Source: Rubinisphaera margarita (GTDB taxonomy: Bacteria > Planctomycetota > Planctomycetia > Planctomycetales > Planctomycetaceae). Taken from it: DNA of 64,000 bases. The translations under genes and the position numbers were made by a program. This document shows positions 46,929 to 57,450 of the stretch, piece after piece; the stretch's first letter is position 1; each line of letters starts with the position of its first letter. The notes beneath the pieces were generated by a model that was not told the origin of the DNA, made no database searches, and saw nothing but the letters and a program-made list of their open reading frames with translations. Location of the stretch: the NCBI RefSeq assembly GCF_022267515.1, contig NZ_JAKFGB010000015.1:186001-250000 (forward strand), written 5' to 3'.

Positions 46929-46957
46929 TTGACAAAGATATCGTATCAGTGTACAGA
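46929..46957 (+). promoter_or_regulatory. Probable promoter of the HTH regulator gene
   Basis: TTGACA, 17 bases, TACAGA. The -35 hexamer is the full consensus and the spacer is optimal; the -10 is weaker. It lies in an AT-rich patch 110 bases before the HTH gene start, in a GC-rich neighbourhood. The spacer end holds TGTACA, which resembles the centre of the palindrome at 46999-47012. Confidence 0.55.
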
Positions 46958-46998
46958 TGTTAGAACTGGTAGAGAGTGGCTGTCAATAAAAACTTTAC

Positions 46999-47012
46999 AT
47001 TTGTATACAAAT
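46999..47012. promoter_or_regulatory. Perfect palindrome, likely operator
   Basis: ATTTGTATACAAAT is a perfect 14-base palindrome in AT-rich DNA between the two divergent small regulators. Position and form suit an operator bound by a dimer, either the HTH protein (autoregulation) or the ribbon-helix-helix protein. A partial match, TGTACA, lies upstream in the probable promoter. Confidence 0.6.
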
Positions 47013-47068
47013 TGGCAGGGGCCAGCGGATTTTTCTTTGAGATCGCGTCAATTGACGGATGGTGAGCA

Positions 47069-47704
47069 ATGGAAGACAACAAAGCTGGACAAAGTCAGAC
47101 AGATCCAGACAGGCTGCTCTGGTCGAGGATCGAGCGCTATTGCGTCGAGCATGGCTGGACGATCAGTCGGCTGGCCGAAGAATCGGGCGTGTCGCGGGCG
47201 ACGCTGCATCAGTGGCAGCAGAAAGGCCGCTGCAAACCGCGCAATACAACGCTTTACAAGTTGGCGAATGCTCTTTCCGTTTCGCCAGCCGTCCTGAAGA
47301 GTGAAGCGGCGGGGACAGAAGTCCGTGCGCCGGAACCGCTGCTGGATAACAGCTGGAATCCCCTCTGGCCTCCGCTGCCGGGCGAGCTGATGTCGGCTGA
47401 CTTGCAGCGGGAGTTCGACCGGCAAACGAACGGGACCATTGAAGATGTCTGCAGGGAGCGACCGGAATTGTTCGCCGGCTGGTCGGAGAATGAATGGGAT
47501 GAGCTGTTCAGCACCTTCGGCGTCGGCGGCGAGCTGAATGAGGACGGCGTGCGGATGCAGGCGGAGTTCATCAACCGAAAGCGGGAAACGCTCTATCAGG
47601 TGCAGATCCTGCTGGAAACGCATCTCGCCGACGCGGCTCGTGCAGTGATTCAATCGCTTTACGACTCTGTGCAATGCGCCACCGACGACGCAGCACAACA
47701 GTAG
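47069..47704 (+). CDS. Helix-turn-helix (XRE-type) regulator with extra C-terminal domain
   Basis: A 211-residue protein with an XRE/Cro-type helix-turn-helix near the N-terminus (about 20-75): 'WTISRLAEESGVSRATLHQWQQKGRCKPRNTTLYKLANALSVSPAVL'. The rest (about 85-211) is acidic and helical, with 'SADLQREFDRQTNGTIEDVCRERPELFAGWSENEWDELFSTFGVGGELNEDGV', which I do not recognise. Such regulators are common in accessory regions next to mobile elements. It probably controls its own promoter through the palindrome at 46999-47012. The region from the LysM end to here looks like an insertion hot spot. Confidence 0.88.
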   Translation: MEDNKAGQSQTDPDRLLWSRIERYCVEHGWTISRLAEESGVSRATLHQWQQKGRCKPRNTTLYKLANALSVSPAVLKSEAAGTEVRAPEPLLDNSWNPLWPPLPGELMSADLQREFDRQTNGTIEDVCRERPELFAGWSENEWDELFSTFGVGGELNEDGVRMQAEFINRKRETLYQVQILLETHLADAARAVIQSLYDSVQCATDDAAQQ

Positions 47705-47888
47705 GACCGGTTTCCAGCCAGCCGGAGGTGATGATCTGGCAGGTCGCCGTTGTCATTGTTTCGAGCGGATGGCACAACCGCGTGCGTCTCAGTGGCGTAG
47801 CCCCAGGAGGTTCGTGTTCCACGTTACGCGAGAAACTGTCTCGGTGCATCTACAGAGAGACTGATCATCGTTCTTTCAACGAGCAACA

Positions 47889-47932
47889 GAGCATTCTCAC
47901 GCTTCTCCTGCAGTCGAAGCGTGAATTTGCTC
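47889..47932. repeat. Palindromic repeat, family D
   Basis: GAGCATTCTCACGCTTC, a CTGCAG centre, then GAAGCGTGAATTTGCTC. The inner arms CACGCTTC and GAAGCGTG and the outer arms GAGCA and TGCTC both pair. It is the reversed relative of the element at 11558-11622. Confidence 0.7.
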
Positions 47933-47957
47933 GAGCCTCTTCCTGTGACTTCGTCAG

Positions 47958-47975
47958 CCGGACGTGCACGTCCGG
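47958..47975. repeat. Perfect 18-base palindrome
   Basis: CCGGACGTGCACGTCCGG is fully self-complementary and has no unpaired loop, so it would serve as a binding site for a dimeric protein better than as an RNA hairpin. The bases before it (CTTCCTGTGACTTCGTCAG) resemble the last bases of the window (63980-63997). Confidence 0.5.
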
Positions 47976-48075
47976 GCCATCCGTTGAACGCTGTCAACGT
48001 GAGTGGATGAGGTCAAACGCATGCTGGAGGGACGGCTTTTGAGCAGGCACGCCTCTTGCCGCACAGGAATGTCTG

Positions 48076-48119
48076 CGCCGCCCTGTCGGAGGGCGTCATC
48101 ATTCAAGAGCAGGGCGGCG
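48076..48119 (-). terminator. Hairpin at the end of the atp operon
   Basis: Perfect 10-bp arms (CGCCGCCCTG and CAGGGCGGCG) separated by 24 bases begin one base past the atpC stop, in the direction of transcription. No U-run follows, and the loop is longer than usual, so it may act as a Rho-independent-like stop or protect the 3' end. Confidence 0.5.
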
Positions 48120-48120
48120 T

Positions 48121-48522
48121 TTATCGCTTGAGGATGGCGAGCAGGCGGCGGTTGCGTTCGAGGTCCTGATCCTTGGCGGTCTGCTCGGCAGCCGTGGTGA
48201 CGGAACGGTTCAGGGCTTCGTTGAACGCGGCTTCGACTTTCGCAGTTTCGAAGGAGCCGAGTTCCTGAGCACGGTTGGTCAGCAGGGTCACGGCATGCCC
48301 TTTCACCTGGGCGAAACCGCCTTCGATGAAGTAACGATGCAGACCGGTTTGCGTCTGCACCTGGAGTTCACCGGTGCCGAGACGTCCGACCATGGGAGCG
48401 CGACCGGGGAGGATCCCGATCTGGCCATCTTCCAGCGGGAACTGCAACGATGTCGCGACCGTGCTGAGCAGGGTCTTCTCCGGCGTGACAACGGTCAGTT
48501 CGATGGTATTGGCTGCAATCAT
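48121..48522 (-). CDS. atpC: ATP synthase F1 subunit epsilon
   Basis: A 133-residue epsilon subunit: a beta-sandwich ('IELTVVTPEKTLLSTVATSLQFPLEDGQIGILPGRAPMVGRLGTGELQVQ', residues 5-56) and a C-terminal pair of helices (about 90-133). It couples rotation of the c ring to the catalytic head and can inhibit hydrolysis. It is the last gene of the operon. The 206-base gap before it, larger than any other in the operon, contains an 11-bp inverted repeat. Confidence 0.95.
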   Translation of the reverse strand: MIAANTIELTVVTPEKTLLSTVATSLQFPLEDGQIGILPGRAPMVGRLGTGELQVQTQTGLHRYFIEGGFAQVKGHAVTLLTNRAQELGSFETAKVEAAFNEALNRSVTTAAEQTAKDQDLERNRRLLAILKR

Positions 48523-48620
48523 GGGAACAGTCTACTAATGCTTGCTGGCTTGACGGGCCGGTCGATTCACCACTTGGCGTGCTCGCGGCCGATGGGGCCG
48601 CGACAAGGTTCGGTTTCAAA

Positions 48621-48686
48621 AACACACATCCATTGAAACGGACGTCGTCTCATGGTGCTACAGCAGTGTTTCGCCGGATGTGTGTT
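48621..48686 (-). promoter_or_regulatory. Long inverted repeat between atpD and atpC
   Basis: AACACACATCC (48621-48631) and GGATGTGTGTT (48676-48686) are perfect 11-base inverted arms with a 44-base loop, within the 206-base gap of the operon. In the transcript it would form a stable stem between atpD and atpC. This may lower or separate expression of epsilon from that of beta. Confidence 0.65.
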
Positions 48687-48728
48687 AAACGTCTTGTGCC
48701 GGTCCACGGCAACGAATCTTCGGGTCGC

Positions 48729-50177
<1,449 letters not shown>

Positions 50178-50244
50178 GAAAAAACCTCGAAAGTTTCTGA
50201 TCAAACTGTCTGTAAATGTCTTCGTCCGCGGTGAGAGCCTGCTC

Positions 50245-51126
50245 TTATTCGAGAGCCGCTGCTCCGCCGATAATTTCGCTCAATTCCGATGTGATCTGCG
50301 ACTGGCGGGCCCGGTTGTACCGCGTCGAGAGCGATCCGATCATTTCGTCGGCGTTCTCCGTCGCGCCCTTCATGGCGACCATCCGGGCGATCTGCTCGCT
50401 CACCGCTGCGTCGAGGAAGCACTTGAAAAGCTTCGCCTTGAAGGCTGCCGGCACGATCTCTTCCAGGATCGCTTCGGCACTCGGCAGGAACTCGTAATCC
50501 ACCGAGCGAGTCTTCGTGTCTTCCGTGTCAGTTCCAGCGGTCAGGTTCTCGAACGGGAGCAGGGTTTCGCGAACCGCGTATTGTCGAGAGATCGACTGGA
50601 ACTGGGTGTAAACAACGTCGATTCGATCGACGGCTCCACTGGTGTAGAGTTCTGCGAACCGGCTGGCCAGTTCGTCAACTTCTTCGAAGGACGGCTTGTC
50701 TTCAAAGTGAGTGAAGGCTCGTTCGATCGGTTTGCCTTCGAACTTGAAATACGCCAGACCTCGTTTGCCGGAGACTTCGAGAACCACATTGCGGCGATCG
50801 CGATTCAGTTCCCGCAACCGTTGACCGGCCAGACGCAGCACGGCTGAGTTGTAGCCGCCGCAGAGCCCGCGATTGGAAGTGAGGACGAGCACGAGCACGC
50901 GTTCTTCCGAATCGCGACGTTCAAGCAGCGGATGCGAGAAGGACAGGTCAGCGGCGGCGAGGTCGCCGACGATCTCTGCGATCTTCTCTGTGTAAGCTCT
51001 CGCTTCGGCTGCGCGGTCCATCGCCTTTTTAAAACGGGCGGTGGCAATCAGCTCCATCGTCCGCGTAATCTTGCGGATGTTCTTGACGGCCTTGAGCCGT
51101 TTGATAATTGCGCGTGCTTTAGCCAT
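50245..51126 (-). CDS. atpG: ATP synthase F1 subunit gamma
   Basis: A 293-residue central stalk subunit with the N- and C-terminal coiled coils and a Rossmann-like middle. 'MAKARAIIKRLKAVKNIRKITRTMELIATARFKKA' and, at the end, 'MVAMKGATENADEMIGSLSTRYNRARQSQITSELSEIIGGAAAL' are the two signature helices. It turns inside the alpha3beta3 head. It lies between atpA and atpD, spaced by 71 and 67 bases. Confidence 0.98.
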   Translation of the reverse strand: MAKARAIIKRLKAVKNIRKITRTMELIATARFKKAMDRAAEARAYTEKIAEIVGDLAAADLSFSHPLLERRDSEERVLVLVLTSNRGLCGGYNSAVLRLAGQRLRELNRDRRNVVLEVSGKRGLAYFKFEGKPIERAFTHFEDKPSFEEVDELASRFAELYTSGAVDRIDVVYTQFQSISRQYAVRETLLPFENLTAGTDTEDTKTRSVDYEFLPSAEAILEEIVPAAFKAKLFKCFLDAAVSEQIARMVAMKGATENADEMIGSLSTRYNRARQSQITSELSEIIGGAAALE

Positions 51127-52695
51127 GAATCAAAGCAATCCGAATTGTTTCGGGTCAGGCCGCGTCCCGATGGACGCGGCGACGTTTCTGCCAGTGGTTA
51201 CGCCGTGACGAGGCTGCCGGATTCGGAGTTCTCGAACAACTTGTGAACCTGGTTCCACCACTCCTTCAGAGCCGAAGTGAGCATGGAGGCGGTTTCATCG
51301 TCGAGTGCCTGCGTTTCCACGATCCGCTGCCGGACTTCCGACTTCTGTTCGGCCATGAACTGCAGCATGTTCTTTTCCGCCTCCGGAACCCGGGAGACAG
51401 GAACCTTGTCGAAGTAGCCCTTGCTACCAGCGAAGATCGACATTACCTGATCTTCGACTTCCATCGGCCGATACTGAGGCTGCTTAAGCAGTTCGACCAT
51501 GCGGTATCCGCGGTCGAGCTGAGCCTGAGTCGCTTTGTCTAGTTCGGTCCCCAGCTGAGCGAATGCTTCCAGTTCACGGAAGGCCGCCAGGTCGAGCTTC
51601 AGACTACCGGCCACTTTCTTCATGGCCTTGATCTGAGCATTACCACCGACGCGGGACACACTGATCCCGACGTTAATGGCGGGACGGACACCGGAGAAGA
51701 ACAGGTCCGGTTCGAGGTAGATCTGGCCGTCGGTAATCGAAATCACGTTGGTCGGAATGTACGCCGACACTTCCCCTTCGAGCGTTTCGATGATCGGCAG
51801 AGCGGTCATCGAGCCGCCGCCGAGTTCATCGGACAGCTTTGCGGAACGTTCAAGCAGACGGCTGTGGCAGTAGAACACGTCCCCAGGGTAGGCTTCGCGA
51901 CCCGGCGGGCGACGCATCAGCAGCGACAGTTCGCGGTAAGCGACGGCCTGCTTGGAAAGGTCATCGTAAACGACCAGGGTATGCTTGCCGTTGTACATGA
52001 AGAACTCGGCCATGGCAGCACCGGCGTAAGGCGCGATGTACTGCATTGAAGCCGGATCGGACGAGGCGGCCGAAACGACGATCGTGTAGTCCATGGCACC
52101 GTGTTCGGTGAGGACGTCGACAACGCCGGCGATTGAAGCGGCACGCTGACCGCAACCGACATAGACGCAGATGACGTCCTTGCCCTTCTGGTTCAGAATG
52201 GCGTCGATAGCGACGGCGGTCTTACCGGTTTTCCGGTCGCCGATGATCAGTTCGCGCTGACCACGTCCGATGGGAGTCATGGCGTCGACAGCTTTGATCC
52301 CGGTCTGAAGCGGCTGCTTCACGGGCTGACGATCGACGACACCCGGAGCGGCTGTTTCCAGAGGTCGCGAATCGCCGGAGACGATCGGCCCCTTGCCGTC
52401 GAGCGGGTTGCCCAGTGGGTCGACAACACGGCCGACCATCGCATCCCCAACGGGAACGGACAGCAGGGCGCCGAGTGATTTGACCTCATCGCCTTCGTTG
52501 ATCTTCAGGTAATCCCCAAGGACCACGATCCCGACGGAGTTCTCTTCCAGGTTGAAGACGAACCCGTTGACGCCGCCGGCAAATTCGACCATTTCACCGG
52601 CCATGGCCCCAGTCAGGCCGTAGCAACGGGCGATGCCGTCGCCGACCTCGGTGACAATGCCGACTTCACGCGTTTCGAGCTGGGAACCGAAGTTC

Positions 52696-53340
<645 letters not shown>

Positions 53341-53420
53341 GCCGCTATTTCATCTCGAAGTTCATCAGATCGCAGAACACCCAGCCCGGCATTCGGGAGG
53401 TGTCTGCAGAATATCACGCA

Positions 53421-54137
53421 CTACCTGTTGAGCTGAGCGAGCGATTCGTCGATCAGCCGGTTCCGGTCCTCGTCGGTCAGGGTCCGCCCAATTACGTGCT
53501 CGGTGGCGGTGGCCACCTGACCGGTCATGGTCTGGAACAGATCGTTGAGTGCCTGATCCCGAGCGCGATTGATTTCCTCAATGGCGCGGTTCTTGGTGGC
53601 ATCGGCTTCCTTCTGGGCGGACGCGATGATCTCGGTCTTCGTATGCTCGGCATCGCGGCGGGCTTCCGCCAGGATTTCACGAACTTCGTCCTGAACCGAT
53701 TCCAGTTTCTTGGCCCGTTCGGCGAGCATGGCTTCCGAACTGACGCGGGCGGCCTCTGCATCTTCGATATTCTTGCGAATATTCTCTTCACGAGCGTCGA
53801 GAGCCGCGATGACCGGACCCCAGGCGAACTTCGTCAGCACGCCCAGCAGGACCAGGAAGACCACGAACGTGTAGATCGAGAGATCCGTTCGCCAGTCACC
53901 CGGTTCGAAGACTTCAGGTTCGTGAGCCGGGTCGCCGACATGAGCATGATCACCATGCCCGTGGGCGTGGTCACCAACTTCGTGAGTGTGATCGGGATCA
54001 GCCACGCCTTCGTGACCATCCGTAGGATCGCCAGCGTGCGTGCCTGGGGCAGGATGTTCCACATCAAATGCGGAAACCGACCCGGACATCAGGCAAATCA
54101 TCGCGACCAGAGTCGCCATGTAAGACATCAGCTTCAC
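53421..54137 (-). CDS. atpF: ATP synthase Fo subunit b with histidine-rich N-terminal segment
   Basis: A 238-residue peripheral-stalk subunit, well above the usual 156-170. It begins with a signal-like hydrophobic stretch (1-22), continues with a segment (24-75) holding 11 His and many Asp, Gly and Glu, and then has the family membrane helix (about 86-106, 'TDLSIYTFVVFLVLLGVLTKFAWGPVI') and the long soluble helix. If the leader is cleaved, the His-rich segment lies outside the membrane, an odd place for part of the ATP synthase. The core from residue 82 onwards is ordinary. Metal binding or pH sensing are possible roles, but untested. Confidence 0.93.
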   Translation of the reverse strand: MKLMSYMATLVAMICLMSGSVSAFDVEHPAPGTHAGDPTDGHEGVADPDHTHEVGDHAHGHGDHAHVGDPAHEPEVFEPGDWRTDLSIYTFVVFLVLLGVLTKFAWGPVIAALDAREENIRKNIEDAEAARVSSEAMLAERAKKLESVQDEVREILAEARRDAEHTKTEIIASAQKEADATKNRAIEEINRARDQALNDLFQTMTGQVATATEHVIGRTLTDEDRNRLIDESLAQLNR

Positions 54138-54211
54138 GAAATCACCTCACCCTCGAAGGCCAACCATCACGAAATCAGTCCGTCCGACGGTTCTCGAACC
54201 ATCCTTGTCAA

Positions 54212-54487
<276 letters not shown>

Positions 54488-54569
54488 AGCCGTCTCTCCT
54501 CGTTTAACCTAGAGAACATCTCAAATACAGGCAATTTCCGTCTCGACGAGCGAGCAGATTACACAGGAA

Positions 54570-55502
54570 TCAGTGTTCGTGAATTGACTGCCCGATAAAC
54601 AGGGCCGACAGCATTGTGAACACATACGCTTGAATGAAGCAGACCAGAATTTCCAGAGCACTCAGAGCGGTCGCTCCAATGATCCCGAAGATCGCTCCAG
54701 TGTACCAGTAACCGGTTCCGGCGACCGCAACGACGGCTCCCAGAACTCCCGCCAGCACCATGTGGCCAGCGACCATGTTTCCAAAAAGTCGAATCGCCAG
54801 CACGCAGTGCTTGATCAGGGTGCCGAGGACTTCGATGAGGAAGATCAGCAGCTTCAGCGGAGCAAGAATAACCGGCAGATCAATATGCGGCAGGAAGTGC
54901 ATCACATAGCCACCCGGGCCCAGATGCTTCACGCCGGCGATTAAACCAATACCAAATGTCACGAGAGCGAGAACCGCGGTTACTTCGATCGCGCTGGTTA
55001 CGGTGCCGAGCCCCGGCACCATTCCAATCAGATTGCAGAGCAGAACGAAGAAGAAGGCGGTCAGCAGATACGGGACGAATTTTTCGGCGTCGTGGTCGCC
55101 AATGGCGGGCCGGGCGATTTCATCGCGAACGTAGCCGACAAAAGCTTCCAGCAGATTATGACGGCGACCAACCGGACGATTGAGGTTGTTGCCGCGACGG
55201 GCCAGCCAGATAAACGTGGCAGCCACGATGAAGGCGACAAGCAATTCGACGATCATGAATCGCGAAATGCAGAACCCGGACTCGGCCTGATACAGATTCT
55301 TCAGCTCGCCAAACGGCTGAGGAATGATGATCTTGCCGGAGAGGTCGTGATTGAATTGCTCGATGGAGACATCCGGGTGAGCATCGTGCAGAAACTGCAG
55401 ACTCTCCGGGACATCTTCATACGACTCCCAGTCCCGCGTCCAGATGAACTTGGGGACTTCGAAGTAGTAGCCATCTTTTACGTGCAGGACCGGACTGGCC
55501 AT
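54570..55502 (-). CDS. atpB: ATP synthase Fo subunit a
   Basis: A 310-residue membrane subunit forming the ion channels beside the c ring. The essential Arg lies in 'CVLAIRLFGNMVAGHMVL' (R.LFGN). About five to six helices are present, and 'GMVPGLGTVTSAIEVTAVLALVTFGIGL' is a family block. The N-terminal 'MASPVLHVKDGYYFEVPKFIW' is a longer polar segment than in E. coli. The start is ATG 55502; GTG 55556 upstream is in frame but less likely. Confidence 0.95.
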   Translation of the reverse strand: MASPVLHVKDGYYFEVPKFIWTRDWESYEDVPESLQFLHDAHPDVSIEQFNHDLSGKIIIPQPFGELKNLYQAESGFCISRFMIVELLVAFIVAATFIWLARRGNNLNRPVGRRHNLLEAFVGYVRDEIARPAIGDHDAEKFVPYLLTAFFFVLLCNLIGMVPGLGTVTSAIEVTAVLALVTFGIGLIAGVKHLGPGGYVMHFLPHIDLPVILAPLKLLIFLIEVLGTLIKHCVLAIRLFGNMVAGHMVLAGVLGAVVAVAGTGYWYTGAIFGIIGATALSALEILVCFIQAYVFTMLSALFIGQSIHEH

Positions 55503-55604
55503 GAATAACTCGCTCGACACAGACCCCGCTCGAACCAAGCGGCGAAACAGAGTCACGTGGATGAAATCGATTCTGCAGAAACTCGCAGACTGCTGCGCGG
55601 ACCG

Positions 55605-56039
55605 CTAGCGGTCCCAGCGGCGAACCAGACGAACAGACAATATAGTTTCCACAATTAACGTCAACAGATAGGCACAGACAAAAGCCTGAAAAATGCGATG
55701 CTCATGCAGTTGGGGGAAGTACAGCCCCACCACCACCGCTCCGGCCAAAGGACCCAGGGTCCGCAGCAGGATCGACTGCAGGCTTCCGGCGAACGGATTG
55801 CCTTGTCGACAGGCTCTTTCCTGGGCCACCAAAGCCAGGAAGCCGAACGCGACACAGATGGCGGCGGCCAGATAAAACGGCCCCTGCGCAGCTGCGCCGA
55901 AAAATTCCTTCCAGATCAAGCCCGCGAAGAGCAAGCCAGGGACCATGCAGATCAAGAATGTGAGTGCTTCTCGCATTCCACTGAACGGACGGAAAAGGAT
56001 TCGTTCGGAGATGTCGGTCGCAGTGTTCTGCTTTGACAT
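55605..56039 (-). CDS. Four-helix membrane protein at the AtpI position
   Basis: A 144-residue protein just before atpB, with four predicted helices (about 25-47, 51-71, 82-102, 105-128) and short polar ends. In many ATP synthase operons the first gene encodes AtpI, a small membrane protein thought to help assemble the c ring; position and topology match, though no clear AtpI motif (such as the Gly-rich pattern) can be seen. The start used is the Met of 'MSKQNTATDISERILF' at 56039; an earlier pair of Met codons (56054, 56051) is possible. A 102-base gap leads to atpB. Confidence 0.65.
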   Translation of the reverse strand: MSKQNTATDISERILFRPFSGMREALTFLICMVPGLLFAGLIWKEFFGAAAQGPFYLAAAICVAFGFLALVAQERACRQGNPFAGSLQSILLRTLGPLAGAVVVGLYFPQLHEHRIFQAFVCAYLLTLIVETILSVRLVRRWDR

Positions 56040-56387
56040 CGGGCAGGCCATCATGACAGCAGCCGCTGCGGAAATCTCCCCCGGGAATGCGTCAACTTGT
56101 CGCAATCCGGCGAATTTGTCCGAGATCCGCCGTTACAGAGCACGTGGAATTGACGATGTCCATTAACGAAGTCTGTCTCTGATCGTTCCCGGGAGACTCG
56201 CGAAAACCCCTGAGGAGCGGGTTCCCCTGCTGCGGATTCAGGGATAAGATGTTAAAGTTCGCTGATGCGATGACTTCAATTCCGCCTGATCGGGCCAGAA
56301 TCAGGTGGTGACTGCGAATCCGGCGGGAACCTCGCATCATTCCGTCCAGTCTGCTCGGATCATCTTTTTTCAGTCCCGGGAGCATTC

Positions 56388-57272
56388 ATGTCGAATACCG
56401 ATTCGACTGCACTGCCGCTGCCACAGTCCGCTGATGGCACGCCCCGGAGAGTCCGCCGCGCTCGCCCGCAGGAGAGAAGCGTCCCCGTCGAATCGGCTCC
56501 GGCTTCGCAGTCCACGGAAGGGGAGCAGAGCGACGACGGTTTCTCGCTTCAGGATCTTCACCGACGAATCTGGCGTGCGATCCATTCCGCCGTCGCAGCC
56601 GGTTATGGCCTGTCGTTGTTGATCCATAGTCTGCTCCTGCTTGTGATGTCGCTGGTCATCGTGTCCGATTTTGTTCAGGAGACGTACATCGATTCATCAA
56701 TGTCGGAACCGCAGGATGGCGTCGCGTTCGACGCCGTGGCGGATCTGAAGTTCGATATGCCCGAGGGGGCGATGTCGTCGCTCGATTCGCTGGAGACGGC
56801 GATGAATCTCGAAGTGCTCGACGACTCTCCCAATCCCGTGATGCAGGGCGTTGAGAACTCGGTGGAATCATTGTTCAACGATGGGAGCAGTGGAGAACAG
56901 GGGAACGGCGGGGCGTCGTTCCTGGTTCCGGAGAACACGAAGGTCTTCGCCAAGGGGAGTTTCACCGCGTGGACGGTTCCGAATGATCCGACTCCCGGAG
57001 AAGATTACAGCATCGTCATCCTTGTTCGACTGCCCGATCGCGTGAAGCGGTACCGGGCCAGCGATCTTTCTGGCCTGGTTGTCGGAACCGATGGCTACCG
57101 GCAGGCGATTCCAGGTCCGGCCGAACGTCGCGGCAATGTCTTTCTGCCCATTCAGGATCGGCACGCTCAGTTGATCGTCAAGGTTCCCGGCGGCGCCTCA
57201 CGGGTTCGCGACCGAATCGAGATTCGCTCGCTCACACTGAAAGAAGAGCAGACGCTGGAAATCGAGTTCTAG
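56388..57272 (+). CDS. Hypothetical membrane protein
   Basis: A 294-residue protein with an Arg/Ser/Glu-rich cytoplasmic N-terminus (1-70), one helix (about 74-96) and a C-terminal part outside of about 195 residues. The latter is acidic first ('FDAVADLKFDMPEGAMSSLDSLETAMNLEVLDDSP') and then a beta-sandwich-like 'ENTKVFAKGSFTAWTVPNDPTPGEDYSIVILVRLPDRVKRYRASDLSGLVVGTDGYRQAIP'. Similar proteins are common in planctomycetes, but I know no function. The gene faces away from the ATP synthase operon with a shared promoter region. Confidence 0.78.
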   Translation: MSNTDSTALPLPQSADGTPRRVRRARPQERSVPVESAPASQSTEGEQSDDGFSLQDLHRRIWRAIHSAVAAGYGLSLLIHSLLLLVMSLVIVSDFVQETYIDSSMSEPQDGVAFDAVADLKFDMPEGAMSSLDSLETAMNLEVLDDSPNPVMQGVENSVESLFNDGSSGEQGNGGASFLVPENTKVFAKGSFTAWTVPNDPTPGEDYSIVILVRLPDRVKRYRASDLSGLVVGTDGYRQAIPGPAERRGNVFLPIQDRHAQLIVKVPGGASRVRDRIEIRSLTLKEEQTLEIEF

Positions 57273-57450
57273 CGTCCCGATTCCCGTTCATCGCGGTGCC
57301 TGCCTGCACAGCGCCACTCGCGTAGACATCCCGTTGGGGAGGCAAGCTCTCTCTGGTTGCATTTGGATATCAGCGATCTTTGATCTGATGGCCCCCTTTG
57401 CTAGACTGCAGGCCACGTTCGCGCAATCGATTTGTCTTCGAGGGCCTGCA

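Larger units (their letters stand above)
47705..48120. other. Gene-free spacer with repeats, end of the atp operon
   Basis: A 416-base spacer between the convergent HTH gene and atpC. It holds a family D palindrome (47889-47932), an 18-base palindrome CCGGACGTGCACGTCCGG (47958-47975), a family C copy (about 48058-48075) and the hairpin 48076-48119. Reading frames crossing these elements have no support. Confidence 0.6.

Noticed and set aside
46703..47704. Toxin-antitoxin module
   Set aside because: The small ribbon-helix-helix-like protein and the HTH protein are divergent and neither looks like a toxin, so only a regulatory pair is supported.
47674..48042. A 122-codon frame after the HTH regulator
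   Set aside because: It runs through two palindromic repeats and starts inside the end of the HTH gene.
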